Shown here piece after piece: positions 1 to 9,085 of a DNA stretch of 64,000 bases. The position numbers and the translations under genes were made by a program. Below the pieces are notes generated by a model that worked only from the letters and a program-made list of their open reading frames with translations, did not search any database and was not told where the DNA came from. Each line of letters starts with the position of its first letter. Position 1 is the stretch's first letter. The DNA lies in NCBI GenBank assembly GCA_947501355.1, contig CANMVA010000002.1:248001-312000 (forward strand), in the 5' to 3' direction. Source of the stretch: an uncultured Paracoccaceae bacterium (lineage in GTDB: Bacteria; Pseudomonadota; Alphaproteobacteria; Rhodobacterales; Rhodobacteraceae).

Positions 1-230
1 GCGACATCAGGGGCCTCTTCGGCCTGCGGGGTCTCGGACTGATCGGGGGTCAGCGCGACTGCATCGGGGCTGCTTTCCGCAATCAGCGCGGCGAACTCAT
101 CGCCTGAGATGATCGACACGTTGCTGGTCGTCTCAAACGGCAACGGCTCGGTCGAGAGAACCCCACCGAACAGCAAAAAGCCGATCAAAGCCGCGTGGCC
201 CGCGCCTGATATGGTGTAACCGAGATGCAC
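1..230 (-). CDS. tolA: TolA-like cell envelope protein, N-terminal part (runs off the window)
   Basis: Partial gene of which only the first 76 codons are in the window. It starts with GTG at 230, seven bases after the tolR stop. The visible protein begins VHLGYTISGAGHAALIGF, with one hydrophobic segment at about residues 8-27, followed by an acidic, Pro/Glu/Ala-rich stretch. This is the layout of TolA: an N-terminal inner-membrane anchor followed by a long periplasmic linker. TolA would link the TolQ/TolR motor to TolB and Pal in the outer membrane. The identification rests mainly on position after tolQ and tolR, because the C-terminal domain that defines TolA is outside the window. Confidence 0.75.
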   Translation of the reverse strand, partial: MHLGYTISGAGHAALIGFLLFGGVLSTEPLPFETTSNVSIISGDEFAALIAESSPDAVALTPDQSETPQAEEAPDV

Positions 231-237
231 GCTGGCC

Positions 238-708
238 TCAGTTCCCGCCCAGCGTCGGGCCGCCCGTGTCCGTCACCAGACCGATATTGCTGAACCCACC
301 TGCGTTCAAAGCGCCCATCACCTGCACGACGCGGGCATAGGGAATGGCCCCATCGGCCCGCAGGAAAATCTTGTCATCCACCCGCTCGGCCGCGATGGCG
401 CGCAGGCGGGGGATCAGATCATCGTCCGAGATTTCGGTCGTCATCAGTTGCAAGCTGCCCTCGGCCGTGAGCGTGATCGTCAGCGGCTCGTCTTCCTCGC
501 CCGCTTCCAACGCATTGGCGGCTGTTTTCGGCAGTTCGACAGGCACGCCCACCGTCATCAAGGGGGCTGCGACCATGAAGATGATCAGCAGCACCATCAT
601 CACGTCCACGAAAGGCGTGACGTTGATCTCCGCCATCGGCTGTGCGCGGCGTTTGCGGCGTCTGCGTCCGCCGCCGCTCCCGTCGCTTTGCATGACCCCG
701 CCACCCAT
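238..708 (-). CDS. tolR: TolR, ExbD/TolR family motor protein
   Basis: About 156 residues. An inner-membrane protein of the Tol-Pal system that, with TolQ, turns proton flow into movement of TolA. After a basic N-terminus (RRRRKRR, residues 15-21) comes the family motif [19 protein letters not shown], a single membrane helix at about 33-53 in which Asp35 is the expected proton-binding residue. A periplasmic domain with the ExbD fold follows. The start is placed at ATG 706-708, directly after the tolQ stop (710). A further upstream ATG at 750 would overlap tolQ by 41 bases and adds residues unlike the family. Co-transcribed with tolQ and tolA. Confidence 0.93.
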   Translation of the reverse strand: MGGGVMQSDGSGGGRRRRKRRAQPMAEINVTPFVDVMMVLLIIFMVAAPLMTVGVPVELPKTAANALEAGEEDEPLTITLTAEGSLQLMTTEISDDDLIPRLRAIAAERVDDKIFLRADGAIPYARVVQVMGALNAGGFSNIGLVTDTGGPTLGGN

Positions 709-709
709 A

Positions 710-1381
710 TCAGCTGTCCAACTGACGGCTGAGGATGGTGGCAAATTCATCCGCGAAGGATTCGTAATTGCCGACGATGCGGTCGCTGTCGGCGCTTAGC
801 TTGTTGTAGAAAATCACCGCCGGGATCGCGGCGAGCAGACCAAGACCGGTCGCCAAAAGCGCCTCGGCAATACCGGGGGCGACGACGGCGAGCGACGTGT
901 TCTGTTGCTCTGCAATCTCGATAAACGCGTTCATAATCCCCCAAACGGTGCCGAAAAGCCCTACGAATGGGGCGGTCGAGCCGACAGTTGCCAGCACAGC
1001 GAGGTTCTTTTGTAGCCCCTCGGCCTCTTTCGCGATGGCGACGTCCATAGACCGGTCGATCCGGCTTTGGGCCCCTGCGATCAACCCGCCATCGGTGCGG
1101 TGAGAGCGCCGCCATTCCAGCATGCCTGCAGCGAAGATCTTTTCGGACGGCCCGGACGGGCTTGGCCCGATCTTGTCGAATAGCCCGTCCAAAGGCTGGC
1201 CGGACCAAAACGCCTCATCAAAGACCGCCGCTTCTCGCCGCGCGGCCCGGTAGTTGAGGGTTTTCTGAATGATGATCGCCCACGCCCAGAAGGACGCCAG
1301 GATCAGCATAATCATCGTGATTTTAACCGTGATCGTTGCGCGCGCGAATAGCGCCCACATCGAGAAATCGACTGATTCCAT
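710..1381 (-). CDS. tolQ: TolQ, MotA/TolQ/ExbB proton channel protein
   Basis: 223 residues, a normal TolQ length. Three membrane segments are visible at about residues 12-33, 130-152 and 165-190. The family signatures [13 protein letters not shown] (TM2) and [20 protein letters not shown] (TM3) are present. TolQ forms the pentameric channel around the TolR dimer in the inner membrane and powers TolA, which keeps the outer membrane pulled in at the division site. It is followed without a gap by tolR and tolA and preceded, 114 bases upstream, by ybgC, the usual ybgC-tolQRA order. Confidence 0.95.
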   Translation of the reverse strand: MESVDFSMWALFARATITVKITMIMLILASFWAWAIIIQKTLNYRAARREAAVFDEAFWSGQPLDGLFDKIGPSPSGPSEKIFAAGMLEWRRSHRTDGGLIAGAQSRIDRSMDVAIAKEAEGLQKNLAVLATVGSTAPFVGLFGTVWGIMNAFIEIAEQQNTSLAVVAPGIAEALLATGLGLLAAIPAVIFYNKLSADSDRIVGNYESFADEFATILSRQLDS

Positions 1382-1495
1382 AATTGCCTGCTCTCGCCGT
1401 TACGGGTCTCTCTGACCTCTTATGACGTCAGAATTACCGCATTCCTTGGCCAAACGCCAACAAATTGCATCTCACAAGCGCGAGAACCGCCCCTG

Positions 1496-1885
1496 TCAGT
1501 GAACCTGTCGGCGGATATTCGCTGGAAGACGCGCGGGCTGACCCGCCTCGTTGATGGCCACGATGGTGACAAGGGCCGTGAACAGCAACTCGTCCGCGCG
1601 CTTGACATCCTGGCGAAAAACAATGCGCGCGCCAGTCATGGTGTCGGTCGTGGTCTCAACGACCAACGCGTCGTCGAATTTTGCGGGCGACAGATACTCG
1701 GCCTCGACCTTGCGGACGGCAAAGACCACGCCGTCTTCTTCTTTCATCGCGACCTGATCGACGCCCATCTCGCGGACATATTCGCTGCGGGCCCGTTCGA
1801 TGAATTTCAGGTAGTTGGCGTAATAGACGATGCCGGCCAGATCAGTGTCTTCATAATAGACGCGCAGTTCGAACCGGTGGGTCAT
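1496..1885 (-). CDS. ybgC: YbgC, tol-pal-associated acyl-CoA thioesterase
   Basis: 129 residues with the hotdog-fold 4-hydroxybenzoyl-CoA thioesterase signature YEDTDLAGIVYYANYLKF (residues 11-28). Asp15 is at the position of the catalytic acid of the family. YbgC proteins hydrolyse acyl-CoA or acyl-ACP in the cytoplasm; their link to Tol-Pal is known mainly from constant gene neighbourhood. The start codon overlaps the end of the upstream unknown gene by four bases (ATGA), which suggests translational coupling. The same transcript probably runs into tolQ. Confidence 0.93.
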   Translation of the reverse strand: MTHRFELRVYYEDTDLAGIVYYANYLKFIERARSEYVREMGVDQVAMKEEDGVVFAVRKVEAEYLSPAKFDDALVVETTTDTMTGARIVFRQDVKRADELLFTALVTIVAINEAGQPARLPANIRRQVH

Positions 1886-2505
1886 TGGGGAAGCTCCATA
1901 CGGGCGAAAAGGCGCAGCGCGTGGCTCGCATCCTGCGCCACGGCGGGCAAGACCGGATCATAGCCCGCGCGGATCACCTGGGCGATATCGGGGCACAAGA
2001 CGGTGGTGTCATGGGCCACGGCCAGCGGAGACGCATCGCGAAACGCCACATCTGACCAGAGCACTATGCTTTGCACGATCTGGCTGAGCGCCAGTGTTTC
2101 CGCAGGCACAGACGACAGCTGATCGTCCATCCGCAGGAAAATGAAGCAGGCCTTGATCGCGCCGGCTTCGTCGAAGCGGAAGATGCGGTATTGATTGGCG
2201 TCGGCCTCTTTCAGACGCGCCACCAGAGGCTCCAGATCGGGCACGAGGCGGTCCAGATCGCGCACACCCAGCAACTCGTCCCAATCGCGGCAGAAAAAGA
2301 GCATCATATTGCTGCCAAGCTCTGGATCGGTTTCCGCCATCTGATGCCCAGCCAGCGCGCACACAGCCTCGATCGCGCCTTTCAGCACGCCAATCGTCTC
2401 GTCCTCCACCCCGAAGGCCACGGGCGCAATGGGACGGCCCCAGCGCGCAAACAGGTAACTGCCATCACCGCGCGTAAACAGCGCCTCCATCTGATCGGGT
2501 GTCAT
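1882..2505 (-). CDS. Conserved protein of unknown function between ruvB and ybgC
   Basis: 207 residues, soluble, acidic, with no signal peptide or membrane helix. I do not recognise a characterised family. Features seen: an N-terminal GDGSYLFARWGRPIAP stretch, a central MMLFFCRDWDELLGV segment and a hydrophobic core AIKACFIFLRMDD. It overlaps ybgC by four bases and sits 63 bases after ruvB's start-distal side neighbour, so it lies between the Holliday junction genes and the Tol genes on one strand. Codon use looks like its neighbours, so I call it a real, vertically inherited gene. Position alone does not tell whether it serves envelope or DNA functions. Confidence 0.8.
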   Translation of the reverse strand: MTPDQMEALFTRGDGSYLFARWGRPIAPVAFGVEDETIGVLKGAIEAVCALAGHQMAETDPELGSNMMLFFCRDWDELLGVRDLDRLVPDLEPLVARLKEADANQYRIFRFDEAGAIKACFIFLRMDDQLSSVPAETLALSQIVQSIVLWSDVAFRDASPLAVAHDTTVLCPDIAQVIRAGYDPVLPAVAQDASHALRLFARMELPQ

Positions 2506-2568
2506 GCCCGGCCTTTCATCTTTGCAAAAATGTCCGCGCCGCAGGCATAGGATCTGATGCGCACAGGC

Positions 2569-3588
2569 TCAACCGAATAGATCGGTCTGTCCCTTGGGCG
2601 CCTCAAGCCCCAGATGCCGCCACGCGCCTTGCGTCAGCATCCGCCCGCGCGGCGTGCGCTGGATGAGGCCTTGTTGCAGCAAGTATGGCTCGATCACTTC
2701 TTCCAGCGCGTCGCGGCTTTCCGACAGGGCTGCAGACATCGTTTCAATGCCGACAGGGCCGCCCTGATAATGCTCGGCAATCAGGCGCAAATAGCGACGG
2801 TCGGCGCCATCGAGCCCCAGATGATCGACACCGAGCCGGGTCAGGGCATTGTCGGCAATGGCTTGGCCGATGCGCCCGTCGCCTTCGACCAGCGCGAAAT
2901 CAACCACACGGCGGAGCAGACGGCCCGCGATGCGCGGGGTGCCGCGGGCGCGTTTGGCAATCTCGCGTGCGCCCTCTTCTTCGATTGGCACGCCCAGCAG
3001 GCGGGCGCCGCGGGTGACAATCTCGTGCAGTTCGTCAACGGTATAGAATTGCAGGCGCGTGGGGATGCCAAAGCGGTCGCGCAGGGGTGTCGTTAGCAGG
3101 CCTAGGCGCGTGGTTGCGCCCACCAGCGTGAAGGGCTGAAGTTCAATCCGGACGGTGCGTGCGGCGGGGCCTTCGCCGATGACGAGGTCCAGCTCAAAGT
3201 CTTCGAGCGCGGGATAAAGTACCTCTTCCACAACCGGGTTCAGACGATGGATCTCGTCGATGAAAAGCACATCGCGGGCTTCGAGATTGGTCAGGATCGC
3301 GGCCAGATCGCCTGCTTTGGCCAGCACCGGGCCGGAGGTCATGCGGAAATTCACACCCAACTCGCGCGCCATGATCTGCGCCAGCGTGGTTTTGCCCAAA
3401 CCGGGCGGGCCGTGAAAGAGCGTGTGATCCATCGCCTCCCCGCGCTGGCGGGCGGATTGGATAAAGACCGACAGGTTGGCGCGTGCCTCGGCCTGACCGA
3501 TGAACTCGGACAGCTGCTGGGGTCTGAGCGCGCGGTCGGCGTCTTCGGCTTGGCGTTCGGGGCGTAGGGTGGGGTCTGGCTCGGTCAT
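2569..3588 (-). CDS. ruvB: RuvB, Holliday junction branch migration ATPase
   Basis: 339 residues. AAA+ motor that, as a hexamer on DNA loaded by RuvA, drives branch migration of Holliday junctions. Walker A GPPGLGKT is at residues 60-67, Walker B LFIDEIHR with Asp111-Glu112, and the sensor [10 protein letters not shown] at about 157-166. A winged-helix DNA-binding domain fills the C-terminus ([12 protein letters not shown]). It follows ruvA by three bases on the same strand, in the order ruvC-ruvA-ruvB, so the three are almost certainly one operon. Confidence 0.97.
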   Translation of the reverse strand: MTEPDPTLRPERQAEDADRALRPQQLSEFIGQAEARANLSVFIQSARQRGEAMDHTLFHGPPGLGKTTLAQIMARELGVNFRMTSGPVLAKAGDLAAILTNLEARDVLFIDEIHRLNPVVEEVLYPALEDFELDLVIGEGPAARTVRIELQPFTLVGATTRLGLLTTPLRDRFGIPTRLQFYTVDELHEIVTRGARLLGVPIEEEGAREIAKRARGTPRIAGRLLRRVVDFALVEGDGRIGQAIADNALTRLGVDHLGLDGADRRYLRLIAEHYQGGPVGIETMSAALSESRDALEEVIEPYLLQQGLIQRTPRGRMLTQGAWRHLGLEAPKGQTDLFG

Positions 3589-3591
3589 CGC

Positions 3592-4242
3592 CTACCCTTT
3601 CGGTGCCAGCAGTTTGAGCGCGGCCTTGATGAGGGTCGTGGTATCGGCGGAGGGGTCGTTGCCAGCGGCTTCGGCGACGGCGCTGGCGGCTTCTCCGGGC
3701 GCGTAACCGAGGTTGCCCAGCGCAGACAGGGCTTCGGATTGCGCCGCGCCAGAGGGCGCAACCACCGGCGTCTCGATCACTTCCACGATCTCGCTGTCCG
3801 TCTCGGAAACCGTGGGGGTCGCACCGCCCATGGCCATGACGGTGGGCGCTTTGTCTTTCAGCTCGATCACGACGCGTTGGGCGGTTTTCGGGCCTATGCC
3901 CTTGGCCGCCTTCACCGCGTTCCAGTCGCCCAGCGCAATGGCGCGGCTGACGCCGTCAGGGCCGAGCGTGCCAAGAATCGCCATGGAGGCTTTTGCCCCG
4001 ATACCTTGGACGGACATCAGCAGGCGGTGCCATTCCTTTTCGACCAAAGATGTGAAGCCGAAGAGTTGCAGGAGGTCTTCGCGGACCAGAAGGTCTGTAT
4101 AGAGGGCGACGGCCTCTCCGACGCCGGGGAGACCTGCCAGCGTGCGGTCATTGCAATAGACCATGTAGCCCACGCCGCGCACGTCGATCAGGACGTGGTC
4201 TGATCCGCGATAGTCGATCCGGCCAGAGAGTTTGCCGATCAT
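3592..4242 (-). CDS. ruvA: RuvA, Holliday junction recognition subunit
   Basis: 216 residues. A tetramer that binds the four-way junction and recruits RuvB. The N-terminal OB-fold begins [13 protein letters not shown]. Two helix-hairpin-helix elements are visible ([13 protein letters not shown] and [13 protein letters not shown]). After an acidic Thr/Val/Ala linker, the C-terminal domain ([12 protein letters not shown]) is the part that contacts RuvB. The start codon overlaps the ruvC stop by four bases and ruvB begins three bases after its stop. Confidence 0.97.
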   Translation of the reverse strand: MIGKLSGRIDYRGSDHVLIDVRGVGYMVYCNDRTLAGLPGVGEAVALYTDLLVREDLLQLFGFTSLVEKEWHRLLMSVQGIGAKASMAILGTLGPDGVSRAIALGDWNAVKAAKGIGPKTAQRVVIELKDKAPTVMAMGGATPTVSETDSEIVEVIETPVVAPSGAAQSEALSALGNLGYAPGEAASAVAEAAGNDPSADTTTLIKAALKLLAPKG

Positions 4243-4745
4243 GCGGAAGCCCGTTTCAAAGCGGCCTCCAGATGGTTGGCGGATTGGGCGTGGTGGGCGT
4301 GGCAGATCGCGATGGCGAGGGCGTCGGCGGCATCCGGCCCTGCGATGTCGACGCCGGGCAATTGCATGCGGACCATGTGATCGACCTGGCGTTTGTCGGC
4401 ATGGCCGACGCCGACGACCGTTTTCTTGACGGCATTGGGGGCGTATTCGCCAATCGCAAGGCCCGCTTGGGCGGCCACTAGCATCGCGATGCCCCGCGCT
4501 TGGCCAAGTTTGAGCGTGCCTGCGCCGTCCTTGTTCACGAATGTCTGCTCAACCGCCGCCGTATCGGGGGCGTGTTCGATCAAGACAGCACTGAGCGCCC
4601 GATGAAGCTGCAAAAGCCGCTGGCCCAGATCGGTGCCAGTCGAGTGGCAGATGCCATTGGCGACATGGGTGATGCGTGGGCCGGAGACGTGAATCACCCC
4701 CCACCCCATGTTGCGCAAACCGGGATCAATCCCCAAAACGCGCAT
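4239..4745 (-). CDS. ruvC: RuvC, Holliday junction resolvase
   Basis: 168 residues. An RNase H-fold endonuclease that cuts Holliday junctions symmetrically. All four metal-binding acids are in place: Asp7 ([12 protein letters not shown]), Glu66 (AVEQTFV), Asp138 and Asp141 ([11 protein letters not shown]). It is the first gene of the ruvCAB operon. The 325 bases upstream separate it from a divergent DUF1127 gene. I saw no clear alphaproteobacterial LexA box (GAAC-N7-GTTC) there. Confidence 0.97.
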   Translation of the reverse strand: MRVLGIDPGLRNMGWGVIHVSGPRITHVANGICHSTGTDLGQRLLQLHRALSAVLIEHAPDTAAVEQTFVNKDGAGTLKLGQARGIAMLVAAQAGLAIGEYAPNAVKKTVVGVGHADKRQVDHMVRMQLPGVDIAGPDAADALAIAICHAHHAQSANHLEAALKRASA

Positions 4746-5070
4746 GCTCGGCCCCTACTATTGTTGCTTTTGTGACGCAGTAGCACGAAAGGCGAACACA
4801 GGCCAAGAACGAATAGTGAGTTAAATTTGAACGACCCCAAACCGCTTTGGTGCGAAAAAGAAGTCGTTTTCGCCTTCTCCAAGCCTGAAAACGACACTTT
4901 GCCAGTCGGAATTTTGCATTCCTGAACAAAGTGTTACCGGAGATTCAAGCTATGCAATTCCAGCATGACACCCATGCGATTTTAGCGGCTTGCGCGGCGT
5001 AAAAATCGCTCCTACCTGCGGCTCACAGAACAAGAAAACGCAATGCCACATTCCTGGAAGGACATCGAAA
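4746..5070. promoter_or_regulatory. 325-bp divergent intergenic region, ruvC / DUF1127 gene
   Basis: No gene is visible. The region must hold promoters for ruvCAB (minus) and the DUF1127 gene (plus). The middle is locally AT-richer than its surroundings. One short inverted repeat, GGAAT-N5-ATTCC, lies at 4908-4922. I could not identify a known operator. Confidence 0.4.
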
Positions 5071-5283
5071 ATGGCCGCATTTGACACCACCCGCCCGATG
5101 GCCGCCTCCCCTGCTGTTGCAGGCGGCTTTATGAAACGCATCTTTGATGTTGTCGGCATGATCGCCGCATGGAATGACGCACGCGTGACCCGCAAGAGCC
5201 TGTCGAAACTCACCGCCCGTGAGCTGGAAGATATCGGCCTGAGCCTGGCGGATGTCGACAACATGAAGTGGTCCCGTCGCTAA
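5071..5283 (+). CDS. Small DUF1127 protein
   Basis: 70 residues. The C-terminal half carries the arginine-rich DUF1127 (YjiS-like) signature RKSLSKLTARELEDIGLS at residues 41-58. Short DUF1127 proteins in alphaproteobacteria have been linked to RNA binding and phosphate or carbon metabolism; this one has about 40 extra N-terminal residues. The ATG at 5071 has AAGGA nine bases upstream. An in-frame ATG at 4990 is less likely because the extra residues are unlike the family and lack a ribosome-binding site. The gene stands alone and ends before a strong bidirectional terminator. Confidence 0.88.
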   Translation: MAAFDTTRPMAASPAVAGGFMKRIFDVVGMIAAWNDARVTRKSLSKLTARELEDIGLSLADVDNMKWSRR

Positions 5284-5310
5284 GACGCGATCTGCCACGA
5301 TCCGGATTAG

Positions 5311-5344
5311 AAAAAGCCGCGCTGACGATCAGCGCGGCTTTTTT
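5311..5344. terminator. Bidirectional Rho-independent terminator
   Basis: Perfect stem AGCCGCGCTGA / TCAGCGCGGCT around a 3-base loop, with an A-run on the left and a T-run on the right. It can end the DUF1127 transcript on the plus strand and the convergent membrane protein gene on the minus strand. Confidence 0.9.
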
Positions 5345-5359
5345 GCGTTTTGAGCAGGG

Positions 5360-5701
5360 TCAGAAAACCAGGCGATATGTGTCCAGAAGCCAGATCGCGA
5401 TCGGATCGGGTTTCATCAGCGCCGCTCCGGCCTGTTCGACAATTGTTCCGAGCGACAACTTCTCGACCCGCTCGAGATAGGTGATCGAACCAAGATAGCC
5501 CAGCAGGAACGCCTTGAAGATGAAAAAGGCGCTGACCATCAGGAACAGGCCTTTGATGGGCAATTGAATGCGGCCGCGCCGAGGGCGGGCGATGATTAAT
5601 CCGTCGTGATTGACCGAATGCACAACCCCGCCGGACATTTTCCGGTGTTTGCGTTGCAGACCGCGCACTCTGTCATCGAACTGGAGATGGGACTCTCCCA
5701 T
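5360..5701 (-). CDS. Small single-pass membrane protein of unknown function
   Basis: 113 residues starting MGESHLQFDD. The N-terminal 45 residues are basic (RGLQRKHRK, RPRRGR) and one hydrophobic helix spans about residues 51-72, followed by a predicted periplasmic tail of about 40 residues. I do not recognise a named family. The upstream ATG at 5791 is rejected because the added residues look random and no ribosome-binding site precedes it. It is convergent with the DUF1127 gene across a shared terminator and transcribed in the same direction as prmA, which ends 97 bases upstream. Confidence 0.75.
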   Translation of the reverse strand: MGESHLQFDDRVRGLQRKHRKMSGGVVHSVNHDGLIIARPRRGRIQLPIKGLFLMVSAFFIFKAFLLGYLGSITYLERVEKLSLGTIVEQAGAALMKPDPIAIWLLDTYRLVF

Positions 5702-5797
5702 GGCAGCCTCCAAATGATGCCTAAAATATGGTGAGGTATTAAGGCGCAGAAATGGGGCGAAATTGGGGCAAAACCGTAAAACTTGTCTCAATTCAGG

Positions 5798-6676
5798 TTA
5801 ATTCGCGGGTCTTTTGCGGAGAAGCAGCGTGCTCCAGTCACCAATCTGCTGGTGATCGACCAGATTGTATCCGTTTTCTTGGTAAACGGCGGCGACCTCA
5901 TTGGCGTGCTCGTTCAGAAGACCGGACAGGATCGCGTGACCATCGGGTGCTGTGACTGTCGCCAGATCAGGGGCTAGCGCGATCAGCGGCCCTTTGAGGA
6001 TATTGGCGAAAACCAGATCGAAGGGCGCACGGGCTGTGATTTCAGGGTGGTCGGTGCCGGTGGCTTCAAGGCACAGCACGCGGCCTTCCAGTCCGTTGGC
6101 GCGCATATTGGCCTCGGCCACCTCGACCGCGACGGCGTCGATATCGCTGGCCACAACCTTATGGTCCCAGATGCGCGCAGCGGCCATGGCGAGCACGGCC
6201 GTGCCGCAGCCCACATCGAGGGTGGAGCCGACGGGCACGCCCTCGTCCACCAGCTTGTCCAGCGCCAGAAGGCAGCCCAGCGTGGTGCCGTGATGGCCCG
6301 TGCCAAAGGCCATCGCCGCCTCGATAAGGAGCGGTTCGGACCCCTCCGGCACCTTTTCTGCATCATGACTGCCATAGACAAAGAAGCGCCCTGCCGCGAC
6401 CGGGGCCAGTTCGCGCTTCACTTTCGCCACCCAATCGGTTTCGGGCAGTTCGGAGACGACGAAAGGCTTCGCATCAAAGGCCGCTGCCAGCACCGCCAAA
6501 GCGGCCTCGTCCGGGGTCTCGACGAAATAGCCGCCCACTTCCCACAAGCCGGAGCCGTCTTCGACCTCGAAGACGCCGACGCCCGTGGGTTCGGGGTTCA
6601 GGCGTTCCATGGCGAGGCCAAGCGCCTCGGCAGGGTCTTTGCCGGTGAGTGTGGTGAGCGCGGTGAAGGTGGGCAT
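5798..6676 (-). CDS. prmA: PrmA, ribosomal protein L11 methyltransferase
   Basis: 292 residues. A cytoplasmic SAM-dependent enzyme that trimethylates ribosomal protein L11. An N-terminal substrate-recognition domain (about 1-110) is followed by a Rossmann methyltransferase with AFGTGHHGTT (123-132), the SAM motif DVGCGTAVLA (154-163) and FANILKGPL. The start is set at ATG 6676, eight bases after the stop of the upstream MFS gene. An upstream in-frame ATG (6829) lies inside that gene and is rejected. Confidence 0.93.
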   Translation of the reverse strand: MPTFTALTTLTGKDPAEALGLAMERLNPEPTGVGVFEVEDGSGLWEVGGYFVETPDEAALAVLAAAFDAKPFVVSELPETDWVAKVKRELAPVAAGRFFVYGSHDAEKVPEGSEPLLIEAAMAFGTGHHGTTLGCLLALDKLVDEGVPVGSTLDVGCGTAVLAMAAARIWDHKVVASDIDAVAVEVAEANMRANGLEGRVLCLEATGTDHPEITARAPFDLVFANILKGPLIALAPDLATVTAPDGHAILSGLLNEHANEVAAVYQENGYNLVDHQQIGDWSTLLLRKRPAN

Positions 6677-6684
6677 GGGGGTCC

Positions 6685-7926
6685 TTATTCGGCGGGCACG
6701 CCTATGGGGCGCGAAAATATCGTCTCGTTCCCCGGTTCGGGATGACGCGGGATCATGAGTGCGAGGATCAGCGACACGCTTGCCATTCCGGCCGCCAACA
6801 GGAACACCGCAGAAGGTGAGGTCAGCCACAGATAGCCCAGCCCTGCGGGCAGGAAGACAGCGGCGATATGGTTGATCGTGAAGGCGACAGCGGCGGTGGG
6901 CGCGATGTCACCGGGATCGGCGATCTTCTGGAAATAGGTTTTCAATGCCAAAGCCAGCGCGAAGAAGATGTGGTTGATCACGTAAAGGGCAGCGCCGACG
7001 ACGACGCCCCAGCCGAACCAGTAAATCCCGCCATAGGCCAGAAACACGCAAAGCAACCCCGCATACTCGAAGACCAGCGCATTCCGCTCCCCGAAATGGG
7101 CGACGATGCGGCCAAGGATCGGGGCGAAGACCATGTTGGCGACAAGAGTGATCAGAAAGAGCGAGGTGATCTGATCCACCTCAAACTCGAACCGTTCGAC
7201 CATCATGAAGGCAGCGAAAACGACAAAGATTTGCCGCCGTGCGCCTGCCATGAATTGCAGCGCATAATAGAGCCAGTAGCGTTTGCGCAGCACCATTTTC
7301 TTGATCTGCGGGTTGGGCGCTTCAAACTGCGGGTAGGCGAGAAAGGCAAAGAGCGCCATCGCCGCCGTGATCCCACCCGCAACCATGTAAACCATGTTGT
7401 AGGACAGATCGAAGGCCCGCCATGTCAGCACGATGCAGACATAGGCCACAAAGGTCGCCGCGGAGCCTGCTGCGATCAGCCAACCCAGCGTTTGCGGGGC
7501 GCGCTTCTTGTCGATCCATTGCAACTGCAGGCTTTGATTGACCGTCTCATAGTAGTGAAACCCGATGGAGCTGAGCATCGTGATCGTCAGGATACCGCCC
7601 ATGCTTGGGAAATACGCGGTCAGCGCGGTCGCGACGCCCAGCAAAAGCAGGGAGACAACGCCGAGGATCTGCTCGCGCATGACCATGATGATGGCGATCA
7701 CGCCGATGGCGAAAAAGCCCGGAATCTCGCGCACGGTATGCAGCCAGCCGATGTCGGAACCGTCAAAGCCCGCCGCCTCAATCACAAAGTTATTGAGCAG
7801 CGCAGACCATGTGGCAAAGGCGATCGGCATCGCCGCCGACATCAGGAACAGCAGCGCAATGGGCCTGCGCCAGAACGGCAGGTTCTGCGCATCGGCAAGG
7901 GGCAGAATGTTCGGGTGTAACTTCAT
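6685..7926 (-). CDS. MFS transporter, substrate unknown
   Basis: 413 residues with about twelve hydrophobic segments in the 6+6 arrangement of the major facilitator superfamily. The central cytoplasmic loop (AYPQFEAPNPQIKKMVLRKR) separates the halves. I could not assign a substrate. It shares an operon with prmA downstream (8-bp gap) and faces the YeeE/YedE gene across an 80-bp promoter region with an Fnr-type palindrome at 7969-7982. Its expression may therefore respond to oxygen. Confidence 0.88.
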   Translation of the reverse strand: MKLHPNILPLADAQNLPFWRRPIALLFLMSAAMPIAFATWSALLNNFVIEAAGFDGSDIGWLHTVREIPGFFAIGVIAIIMVMREQILGVVSLLLLGVATALTAYFPSMGGILTITMLSSIGFHYYETVNQSLQLQWIDKKRAPQTLGWLIAAGSAATFVAYVCIVLTWRAFDLSYNMVYMVAGGITAAMALFAFLAYPQFEAPNPQIKKMVLRKRYWLYYALQFMAGARRQIFVVFAAFMMVERFEFEVDQITSLFLITLVANMVFAPILGRIVAHFGERNALVFEYAGLLCVFLAYGGIYWFGWGVVVGAALYVINHIFFALALALKTYFQKIADPGDIAPTAAVAFTINHIAAVFLPAGLGYLWLTSPSAVFLLAAGMASVSLILALMIPRHPEPGNETIFSRPIGVPAE

Positions 7927-7968
7927 AGGGTCGATCTACGCCTGTGCTTGCCGCTTGGCGAGAGAAAA

Positions 7969-7982
7969 CTGATCTGTATCAA
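7969..7982. promoter_or_regulatory. Fnr/FnrL-type operator
   Basis: CTGATCTGTATCAA differs from the Fnr/FnrL consensus TTGAT-N4-ATCAA at only the first base. It lies in the 79-bp gap between the divergent MFS and YeeE/YedE genes, 43 bases from the MFS start and 24 bases before the assigned YeeE start. That position could serve either promoter. This is sequence inference only. Confidence 0.6.
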
Positions 7983-8005
7983 GGCAGGTATTCAGCTTCG
8001 CGCAT

Positions 8006-9085
8006 ATGAACGCCGTTATGAGTTTTGATATCCTGCCCCTGGTCGAGCAGATCGGAGAGGCCAATGCCGCCGCCTTGTTCGGGCTGATCACCGGCCTGAT
8101 TTTCGGCGTCGCCGCCCAACGCTCACGCTTTTGTCTGCGTGCCGCGACGGTGGAGTTTGCGCATGGCCGACTGAGCGACAAGGTCGCTGTGTGGTTGCTG
8201 ACATTCTCGACTGCGCTTGTGTGGGTGCAAGGCGCGCAAGCACTTGGCCTGATGCGGGGAGAGGATGCGCGGATGATGGCGGTGCCGGGCAGTTGGTCCG
8301 GCGCCGTGATCGGCGGGCTGATCTTTGGCGTTGGCATGGTGCTGGCGCGGGGCTGTTCGGGGCGTTTGCTGGTGCTGGCGGCGACGGGCAATTTGCGCTC
8401 CGTCGTGTCAGGGCTGATCTTTGCAGTCGTAGCGCAGATGAGCCTGTCTGGCTGGCTGATGCCTGCGCGGGACAGTCTGGCGGGGCTTTGGGTGACCCAA
8501 GGTGGGACGAATGTAAACCTTGCTGCAGCCATTGGGCTGCCGGCGCTGGGGCCGCTGATCGGCGGTCTGGCGTTAGCCGCACTCGCGCTGGGTCTGGCGC
8601 GGCGCAACCGCATTGGGGCGAGACGGCTGGTCTTTGCCTCGGGCGTAGGCTTCGCCGTGGCGGTTGGATGGATCTTGACCTTTGCCTTGGCTCAAGTGGC
8701 CTTCGAGCCGGTGCAGATCGAAAGCGCCACATTTACCGGGCCATCGGCGCACACGCTGATGTTCTTTCTGAGCCGGGAGGCGCTGATCGACTTTGATATC
8801 GGCTTGGTTGCAGGCGTGTTCGCGGGCGCAGGCATCGCGGCCCTGCTGGCCGGAGAGTTCAAATTCCAAGGGTTTGAAGGCGAAGCAAACATGCGCCGCG
8901 CGATGACAGGCGCCGCGCTGATGGGCTTTGGCGGGATGCTGGCGGGCGGCTGCGCGATTGGCGCGGGCGTCACGGGCGGCTCGATCATGGTGGCGACCGC
9001 GTGGTGTGCGCTGTTCTTCATGTGGGTCGGCGGGGTGCTGGCGACCCTGCTGCTAGAGCCGCGCAGGATCGGCTTGCCTGCTTAA
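8006..9085 (+). CDS. YeeE/YedE (TsuA-like) sulfur-compound transporter
   Basis: 359 residues with about nine to ten membrane segments and the conserved cysteine motifs of the YeeE/YedE family. These are RSRFCLRAA near residue 36, LARGCSGRLL near 118 and GGCAIGAGVTGG near 318. Members such as TsuA carry thiosulfate across the inner membrane, with the cysteines handing on the sulfur compound. The start could also be the ATG at 8018 (MSFDILPL); neither has a strong ribosome-binding site. It converges with priA, the stop codons overlapping by four bases. No TusA-like partner gene is adjacent. Confidence 0.88.
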   Translation: MNAVMSFDILPLVEQIGEANAAALFGLITGLIFGVAAQRSRFCLRAATVEFAHGRLSDKVAVWLLTFSTALVWVQGAQALGLMRGEDARMMAVPGSWSGAVIGGLIFGVGMVLARGCSGRLLVLAATGNLRSVVSGLIFAVVAQMSLSGWLMPARDSLAGLWVTQGGTNVNLAAAIGLPALGPLIGGLALAALALGLARRNRIGARRLVFASGVGFAVAVGWILTFALAQVAFEPVQIESATFTGPSAHTLMFFLSREALIDFDIGLVAGVFAGAGIAALLAGEFKFQGFEGEANMRRAMTGAALMGFGGMLAGGCAIGAGVTGGSIMVATAWCALFFMWVGGVLATLLLEPRRIGLPA

